The notes beneath the pieces were generated by a model that searched no databases, was not told where the DNA came from, and saw only the letters and a program-made list of their open reading frames with translations. Of a stretch of 64,000 nucleotides of DNA, positions 46,103-54,300 are shown in pieces; position 1 is the first letter of the stretch; each line of letters starts with the position of its first letter. The translations under genes and the position numbers were made by a program. This stretch comes from an uncultured Flavobacteriaceae bacterium (GTDB lineage Bacteria; Bacteroidota; Bacteroidia; Flavobacteriales; Flavobacteriaceae): positions 186,001-250,000 of the forward strand of contig CANNCA010000007.1 of the NCBI GenBank assembly GCA_947503005.1, written 5' to 3'.

Positions 46103-47452
46103 ATGTCCCATATTGCTATTGTCACTAGTCTACTTACTGGCCGTATACATGCCAGTTTTGAATTAGCTTCTCGTCTCCAACGTGAAGGGCATGCCATTAC
46201 CTTTCTATGTCAACCTAGTACTCAGGATAAAATAGAAGAAAACGGCTTTATTTGTGTTCCCATTCCAGAAATAACCTTTAGCTATGAATACCCGCTGCGT
46301 GCTAAGATGGAATCTTCATGGTTTAAGAAATTAGTATTTCACTTTAAGCATCTAAAACGTCACTATTCCGAAGGTGAGAAAATCTTGAATTTAGAAGGGC
46401 ACAAAGAAAAGTTAAGACATGTAAACCCAGATTTGATTTTGGTTGATACAGAAATTCATGACCTAATTTTTACATCTTGGGAATTGAAAATACCTACTAA
46501 ATTAATCACTACCTGGTTTTCTGATACGATAAGCCTCAATAATCCATCCATACGAACAGCCATTATTCCAGGTGTCGGATTAAGCGGTAGTAAAGTTGGT
46601 ATTTTTGGGTCATGGTTAATCATGCGATTGAAAATAAATGGAAGGGTCCTAATCAACAGATTGAAATTCGAACATTACAGAAGGTGGATGTTAAAAACCT
46701 ATGCCAAGAAAATAGGTTTTAATACAAAAGAATTATTGGTGAATACCTTACCGCCATTGTACAGTTTCAAAAAATTACCTACGATAACTATGACCATGTT
46801 CGAACTTGAATTCCCGCATAAAATACCTCAAAATAGTATTTATGTGGGTCCTATGGTTAATGAAAAAAGAATTGATAAAAATAATATGTCAGCGGATAGC
46901 AATGAATTGGATAATATTTTAATAAATGTATCCAAAGCCAGCAAAAAGCTTATTTATTGTTCTGTCGGGTCATTGGCAAAAGGGCATTTACCATTCATTA
47001 AAAATGTAATCGAAGCTGTTTCTGAGCAAGAGAATTGGTATTTGATATTATCAATTGGTCCAAAAATGGATAAGAACGATTTTGCCGATCTTCCAGTAAA
47101 CATAAGTCTATTCAATTGGGCGCCTCAATTAGAGATTTTGAAGCATGCAGATTGTTGTATAACCCATTGTGGTATCAATAGTATCAATGAGTGTATCCAC
47201 AATAAAGTTCCGATGCTTCTATACTCCGGGCAGTATACGGATGAAAACGGTAATTCGGCAAGAATGTCTTATCACGGGTTGGGAATCCGAGGAGACGTAA
47301 CCCAAGATAGTTCAACTCAAATCAAAGCCAATATTGAAACCGTTTTAGCAGATGAGGTGTTCCATTTGAACATGGATAAATATCATAGCATTTATTTGGA
47401 CTATAAAGCGCGACCTTTGACTCCACTATTGTTTGATTTTAAAGAGAATTAG
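46103..47452 (+). CDS. Family 1 (UGT/MGT-like) glycosyltransferase
   Basis: 449 aa GT-B fold. The N-terminal acceptor domain starts AIVTSLLTGRIHASFELA. The C-terminal donor domain has YCSVGSLAKGH and the nucleotide-sugar signature WAPQLEILKHADCCITHCG-x-NS followed by YSGQYTDENGNSARM. This family glycosylates small lipophilic acceptors: macrolides, carotenoids, flavonoids, and the siderophore enterobactin (IroB). Placed between the NRPS genes and an Sfp gene (11 bp downstream), it may glycosylate the peptide. A carotenoid acceptor (zeaxanthin glucosyltransferase-like) is an alternative, as flavobacteria make such pigments, but no carotenoid gene is nearby. Confidence 0.82.
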   Translation: MSHIAIVTSLLTGRIHASFELASRLQREGHAITFLCQPSTQDKIEENGFICVPIPEITFSYEYPLRAKMESSWFKKLVFHFKHLKRHYSEGEKILNLEGHKEKLRHVNPDLILVDTEIHDLIFTSWELKIPTKLITTWFSDTISLNNPSIRTAIIPGVGLSGSKVGIFGSWLIMRLKINGRVLINRLKFEHYRRWMLKTYAKKIGFNTKELLVNTLPPLYSFKKLPTITMTMFELEFPHKIPQNSIYVGPMVNEKRIDKNNMSADSNELDNILINVSKASKKLIYCSVGSLAKGHLPFIKNVIEAVSEQENWYLILSIGPKMDKNDFADLPVNISLFNWAPQLEILKHADCCITHCGINSINECIHNKVPMLLYSGQYTDENGNSARMSYHGLGIRGDVTQDSSTQIKANIETVLADEVFHLNMDKYHSIYLDYKARPLTPLLFDFKEN

Positions 47453-47463
47453 CTATTCGTAGT

Positions 47464-48180
47464 TTGATAGAAAGAAAACCGCACATATCAGAGTTGAGCG
47501 AAGTTGCGCATGTTTGGTATGGTTCGTTCTCACGAAACGAGTCAAATCTGCCGGCATTTGAACAGGTCCTTTCTGAAGATGAAATTGAAAAAGCGTCCAA
47601 TTTTAAATTTAAAAAAGATAGAGATAGCTTTATTATTTCAAGAGGAATACTAAGAGAACTTCTTGGAGGTTATTTAGCTATGAGCCCTATCGAACTAAAG
47701 TTCGAATACACATCGTATGGGAAGCCATATCTACCAAATCAACTATTATACTTCAATGTTTCCCACTCAGGTGACATGGCTGCTTTTGCATTTACGTTGA
47801 ATTGTGAAATAGGAGTGGATATAGAAAGGATAAAAAAGGATTTCGATGTATTGGAGTTGGCGCGTAATTTCTTTTCAAATAATGAAATAGTGTCTCTTGA
47901 AAGGCAACCAAAAGAAAAACTATCAAGGGCATTTTTTCGCTGTTGGACACGTAAAGAATCTTTTATCAAAGCGAAGGGAAGTGGCTTGTCTTTTCCTTTA
48001 AACCAATTTACAGTTTCTTTTGATAAAGACCATCATGCTACTTTGTTGGAGACTAATTGGGATTCGTCCGAAAAATTAAATTGGAGCCTGTTTTCGTTTG
48101 TTCCAAACGAAGAATACATTTTGGCAGTTGCGCTGAATAAAAAAATTAAGACGGTCGAATATTTTTTATGGGATATGTAA
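47464..48180 (+). CDS. Sfp-type 4'-phosphopantetheinyl transferase
   Basis: 238 aa from TTG 47464; no in-frame ATG precedes the conserved part. Mg-binding and CoA motifs IGVDIERIKK and CWTRKESFIKAKG (the W-x-x-K-E-x-x-x-K signature) are present, as is FNVSHSGD. Transfers phosphopantetheine from CoA to carrier-protein serines, here Ser36 of the small carrier, Ser1332 of the first NRPS and Ser146 of the T-TE protein. It starts 11 bp after the glycosyltransferase and is the expected activating enzyme of the locus. Confidence 0.9.
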   Translation: MIERKPHISELSEVAHVWYGSFSRNESNLPAFEQVLSEDEIEKASNFKFKKDRDSFIISRGILRELLGGYLAMSPIELKFEYTSYGKPYLPNQLLYFNVSHSGDMAAFAFTLNCEIGVDIERIKKDFDVLELARNFFSNNEIVSLERQPKEKLSRAFFRCWTRKESFIKAKGSGLSFPLNQFTVSFDKDHHATLLETNWDSSEKLNWSLFSFVPNEEYILAVALNKKIKTVEYFLWDM

Positions 48181-48249
48181 TAGGCCAAATTCATAAAAAG
48201 CTTTAAATAGACCCTGTTCTTTTCGGATGGGCGCAATATCTCCGTTTAT

Positions 48250-48320
48250 CGATGAATAGCAATATATTAACGAAGAAGTGAGTCTTGGTCAATGATATGA
48301 TACGAATTTCAGTATTTTTG
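48250..48320 (+). promoter_or_regulatory. Phased boxes and -7 element of the second giant-protein gene
   Basis: CGATGAATAGC (48250) and CGAAGAAG (48271) are 21 bp apart. TATTTTTG at 48313-48320 fits TAnnTTTG, lies 42 bp after the second box and 86 bp before the ATG at 48399. Same geometry as upstream of 11951 and 18629. Confidence 0.55.
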
Positions 48321-48398
48321 GGCTTATTGACTTCCCCCCTAAACTTTTAGATTTACCAATTAAGCACATATCCTTTTTTTGGAATATATCAGAACGTT

Positions 48399-51300
48399 AT
48401 GACAAGAAAAATTACTTTAATTTCTTTCCATTTAATTGCATTTATCTTTTTTAACAACCAAAGTACAAACGCACAAGAGCCCACTTTTTCTCAAAGTGAA
48501 TTAAAGTTGAATGGAAATGATTTCGCCTTTGGTACCACTGCACTTATGTATGGGCCTGATGGTCGATTGTACGTTGCCGAGTATCCTACGGGAACAATAA
48601 AAGTAATGACCATTCAAAGAAACGGGGACGCAGATTACGAAGTAACTGCGGTTGAGATTCTTGATGGTATACAAACCATGGCCGACCATAATGATGACGG
48701 TACGCTGCAATCCAGTGTCAATAGACAAGTAACCGGCCTAACGGTTGCTGGCACTTCCTCCAATCCGATTGTTTATGTTGCATCGAGTGATGTCCGCATT
48801 GGTTCTGGTGAAGGGGGTGGTAATGGAGACATCGGTCTTGATACAAATTCTGGAGTTATTACCAGATTTACATGGAACGGTGGTTCTTGGAATGTAGTGG
48901 ATCTGGTCAGGGGTTTGCCCAGGTCGGAAGAAAATCACTCTACTAACGGCCTGGAATTTACAACAATAAACGGTACCGATTATCTTATCGTAGCCTCGGG
49001 AGGTTTTACGAATGCAGGAGGCCCCTCGACCAATTTCGTTTATTCTTGCGAGTACGCTCTATCGGGTGCTGTGTTATCAATTGACCTTGATGCTATAAAT
49101 GCTCTTCCGATTTTATCCGATAACGGCCGAAGCTATATATATGACCTTCCAACCCTTGACGATCCGACCAGGGCAAACCTTAACGGTATTACCGACCCAG
49201 ATAATAGTAATTATGATGGAATAGATGTAAACGATCCATTTGGAGGAAACGATGGACTGAACCAAGCCATTGTTGTTCAAGGAGGTCCGGTACAGATTTT
49301 CTCTCCTGGGTTCAGAAATGCCTATGATTTGGTAGTTACCCAAAATGGAGGATTATATGTAACGGATAATGGTGCAAATATTGGCTGGGGTGGTTTTCCA
49401 GTTAATGAAGGAGGTGGCAGTGCTACTAACGACTACGATCCATCAGAACCAGGTAGTCAATCCGACTCTGGAGGTGAACAAATCGATAACGTCGATCATC
49501 TTCAATTAGTAACCACTAACCTACAGACCTATGTGCCAGGAAGTCTTTATGGTGGGCATCCAAATCCCACAAGAGCTAATCCGAATGGTGCTGGGCTTTA
49601 CACCGCTCCAAACCAGAGTGGCAATTCAGGAGCTGTGTTTAGAACATTAAAGTACGATCCTGATGGATCTTCGCCAGGCTCGACCAATAATCCTGCTGTA
49701 GCTCTACCAGCGAATTGGCCACCTGTTCAGGTGGCGAACCCCGTTGAAGGAGATTGGCGTGGACCTACTGTGAATAACCCTGATGGACCTCAAGACAATC
49801 CTGTAGCCATTTGGGGAACGAATACTAATGGAATTGACGAATATACAGCCTCTAATTTTGGTGGAGTGATGCAAGGTGATCTCTTGGCGGGTCATAATAT
49901 GGGAAACATAAGGAGAGTTCAGTTGAATTCTAATGGTACGTTACAGAACTTAAATCAAACTTTTCTTACTGGTATTGGCGGGAATGCCCTTGGTATTACT
50001 TGTAATAGTGATTTGGATGTTTTCCCCGGAACTATTTGGGCTGGAACTTTGAATGGTAAAATTGTGGTTTTTGAACCTGCTGATGCTGTAATATGTATTA
50101 ATCCGGGTGAACCGGGATATGTTGCGAATGAAGATTATGATAGTGATGGCTATACAAATCAAGATGAAATTAATAGCGGTGTAAATCACTGTAATGGAGG
50201 GTCGCAACCGATGGACTTTGATAAATCCGCAGGATTTCCATTGCAATCTGATTTAAGTGATCTAGATGATGACAATGATGGCATCAACGACGCCTTGGAC
50301 CCATTTCAATTAGGGAATCCAACATTAGGTGGGAGTGATGCTTTTCAGCTTCCGGTTAACAATGATCTGTTCAACGATCAAGAAGGACTTGGCGGTATTT
50401 TTGGTTTGGGCATGACGGGATTAATGAATAATGGTGACACCGGAGCGAATTGGTTAGATTGGTTGGATGATAGGGATGAGGGTCCCAACCCGAATGACGT
50501 TTTGGGAGGTGCTCCAGGTCTCATGACCTCACATATGACCTCCGGTACGGCTTTTGGTAGTTCAAATACTCAGGAGAAAGGTTATCAGTACGGAGTTCAG
50601 ACAAGTGTCAATACTGGAATTTTTACTGTTTCAGGTAATTTAATCAATCTTACAGGACCTTTACGGCTTTATGGAAATAATGCTGCAGTAGGGGGAGAAC
50701 TGGGTCTTTTTATCGGTGACGGTACGCAAAGTAATTATATCAAAATAGTACTTACAACAAATGGTATTACTGCTGTTCAAGAAATTAATGATGTACCTCA
50801 AACACCTCTAAATGTTTCAATTCCTATTGCATCTCGACCATCAAGCAGTATTGTTCTTTATTTTATAGTTAACCCTTCAACGGGAAAGGTCTATATGGAA
50901 TATGCAATTGATGGTGGAGCAAGAAATTTAATCGGAACGATTACAGCTCAGGGCAATGTATTGAATGCAATACAACAAGCAAATAAAGATATGGCCGTTG
51001 GTTTTATTGGTACTTCTAATAGCCCAAATGTTGAGCTTGAGGGCACTTGGGATTTTTTAAACGTCTCACAGGGCGATCAAGGCTTTGCAGCTAGAGTAAA
51101 CGTGGGAGGTTCAGAGATTATCTCTGACGGGAAACTATTTTTGTCAGATCAATCTTTTACTGGAGGGCAACAATTTAGCAATTCAAGTGCCCAAGTGCCC
51201 CAAATGTATCAGACCGAACGTAGTTCATCCGGCAAAACCTTTCAATACAACTTTCCAGTTCAAAATGGTGATTATAATGTTATACTGCATTTTGCTGAAA

Positions 51301-54300
51301 TTTATTGGGGAGCAACAGGAGGAGGACCTGGAGGAATTGGTAATCGAATTTTCGATGTTAATATCGAAGGCAGTTTGAAGTTGGATAATTATGATATTTA
51401 TGCTGAAGTCGGTGCGGAGACGGTAGTGACAAAATCATTTGGCGTAACTGTCAATGATGGAATATTAAACATAGACTTCTCTTCTTTGGAAAATGTGGGT
51501 GGTGTTGATCAACCCAAAGTATCTGCAATAGAGATAACCCAAGCTATTGAAAATAACCAACCGCCCGTTGCAGTTGCACAAGCTACGCCGATAACGGGCG
51601 ATGCACCTTTGGAAGTCACATTTACGGGAAGCAATTCAACTGATGATGTTGGTGTGGCAAGTTATTTATGGGACTTCAAAGACACGAGTCCTACAGTGAA
51701 CGAAGCAAATCCAATTCACACTTTTTCAGCGCCAGGTACCTATGACGTTGAATTGACCGTTGGTGATGGTGATGGAAGCATGAATACTACAACCATTACG
51801 ATTGTGGTGAATGACCCTGGTTCACCCGAGGATATCAGAATAAATTCCGGAGGGCCCTTAACTACATTTAATTCCAAGGATTGGGTATCTGACGAATTTT
51901 TTCTGGGTGGAAGTTCTTTTGCAAATGCCAACGCGCAATTGCCTGATTTATATAAAACAGAAAGAAGCTCTTCAAGCAAACTATTTCAATATAACATCAC
52001 ACTTCCAAACGGAAATTATGAGGTAAGACTTCATTTCGCCGAGATTTATTGGGGTGCTACCGGGGGTGGAACTGGCGGTGTTGGAAGTAGGGTATTTGAT
52101 GTTTTCGCTGAGGGCTCAATCTTACTTGATGATTACGATATCGTTGCGGATGTTGGTTCAGAGACTCCTGTAGTTAAAACGTTTGATGTTACCATACTTG
52201 ATGGACAACTGAATTTGGAATTCGATACCGTGGGTAGTGATGGAGTGGATCAACCAAAAGTTTCGGCCATTGAAGTGGTATCGGGCGGTTCGTTCGCACC
52301 AATCGTGGTTCAGCCCATTTCAGATCAAAACAATATGGTCAATGATGTTATAGGTAGCCTTGGTGTATCGGCATCTGGTGGAGATCCAAACGCTAATTTT
52401 ATTTATGAAATTTCTGGGCAGCCGGATGGCATCCAAATAGAACCTACGAATGGCTTAATTTATGGAACCATAAATTCCAATTCAGCCACAGGGGGCATCA
52501 ATAATGATGGTGTACATAATGTAACAGTAAGTGTTTCTAAACTGGGTTCTACTACCATCGATATTAATTTCGATTGGACGATTACCGATTCCGCTTCATG
52601 TGTTTGGAATGACTTATCGGACCCAAGCCAAGGTCGCTTTGAGTCAATGACTGGGGTTCTAGGGGATAAATTGTATTTGATTGGAGGATGGCTTCCCGGA
52701 ATTCCGAGGCTCGTGGCTTCGACTGAGGTTGAAATTTATGACATTGCCAATGATACTTGGAGTTTTGGTACCCCCATGCCAGTTCCCATAACGCACATGG
52801 GGTTTACCGCGGTGGGCGATGAGCTATGGTCCATCGGTGGATTTGTGGGGGATGACCCTGGTGTCGCTACAGATGCCGTTCTGATTTACAACACCACAAC
52901 AGATACGTGGAGTACGGGCCCAAATTTGCCAACAGTGACAGGTTCTGGATCTGCTACTTTGAATGACAACAAATTGCATTTTTTTGGAGGATTGGCGGCC
53001 GACAGACAGACTGATTTAGGAAATCATTATGTACTTGATCTTAACAATATTGGTGCAGGTTGGACAACGGCTGCTCCTTTACCGAATCCAAGAAACCATT
53101 TAAGTGCGGCCAGCTTGAATGGTTTGGTCTATGCAATTGGTGGGCAGTATGGACATGACGGCCCTAAAGAGGACACAAAACTACTTCATGTTTATGACCC
53201 TAGTACAGATCAATGGAGTAAGCTGGCCGATCTTCCTGAGGAACGTTCACATTTTGAACCGGCTACATCGATCCGTAACGGTAAAATAATTATCGCTGGC
53301 GGTAGAAATGGAGGCAACTTTTACGATGAGGTTACGCAATACGACCCGCAACTAAATTCGTGGTCTGAACTTTGCACGCTACCTGCAAGTCTGGTTGCAC
53401 CGGTAGCTCGTATTTTTGGTGATAGATTAATCGTTACAGGTGGTAGTTTAGATGGTTTTAATAATATTCCTAACGAAACTAGCTGGTTACTTTTAGAACC
53501 AGAAGTATCGCAATTGGCATGGGTAGATAAAAATGAAAATGAAGATTATACGGCTCGGCATGAGAATTCTTTTGTACAAGCAGGTGATAAATTCTATTTG
53601 ATGGGTGGCCGTGAAAACGCAAAAACGATAGATATTTATGATTATAACTCTGATAGCTGGACAGCTCTAGTAGATTCTGCACCTTTTGAGTTCAATCATT
53701 TTCAAGCAACGGAATACCAAGGGTTGATATGGGTTATTGGAGCTTTTAAGACCAATAATTTTCCAAACGAGATTCCGGCCGAGTTCATTTGGACTTTTGA
53801 CCCCGCCAATCAAGAATGGATTCAAGGACCTCAGATTCCAGCGGCAAGACGTCGCGGTTCAACTGGCTTGGTGGTACACAATGATAAATTTTATATCGCA
53901 GGGGGCAATAATAGCGGGCATGATGGCGGGTATCTTCCATTCTTTGATGAATATGACCCTTCGACAGGGAACTGGTCAATATTAGGTGATGCACCTAGGG
54001 CACGTGACCATTTTGCATCGGCTGTCATCAACAATAAATTGTATCTAGCTGGAGGAAGGCTAACAAGTGTTGCCAACGGATTTTTCGAACCTACTATTTC
54101 AGAAGTTGATGTTTATGATTTTAATACTGCTACATGGAGTACACTACCCTCAAGTCAAAATATCCCCACCAACAGAGGTGCTGCTTCAGTGGCAAATTTT
54201 AATAATAAACTGGTTGTTATTGGGGGAGAAATTGGTGGACAGTCTTCTGCGCTGACAATAACTGAAGAATTCAACCCAGCAACTGGTTTGTGGAGTGAGT

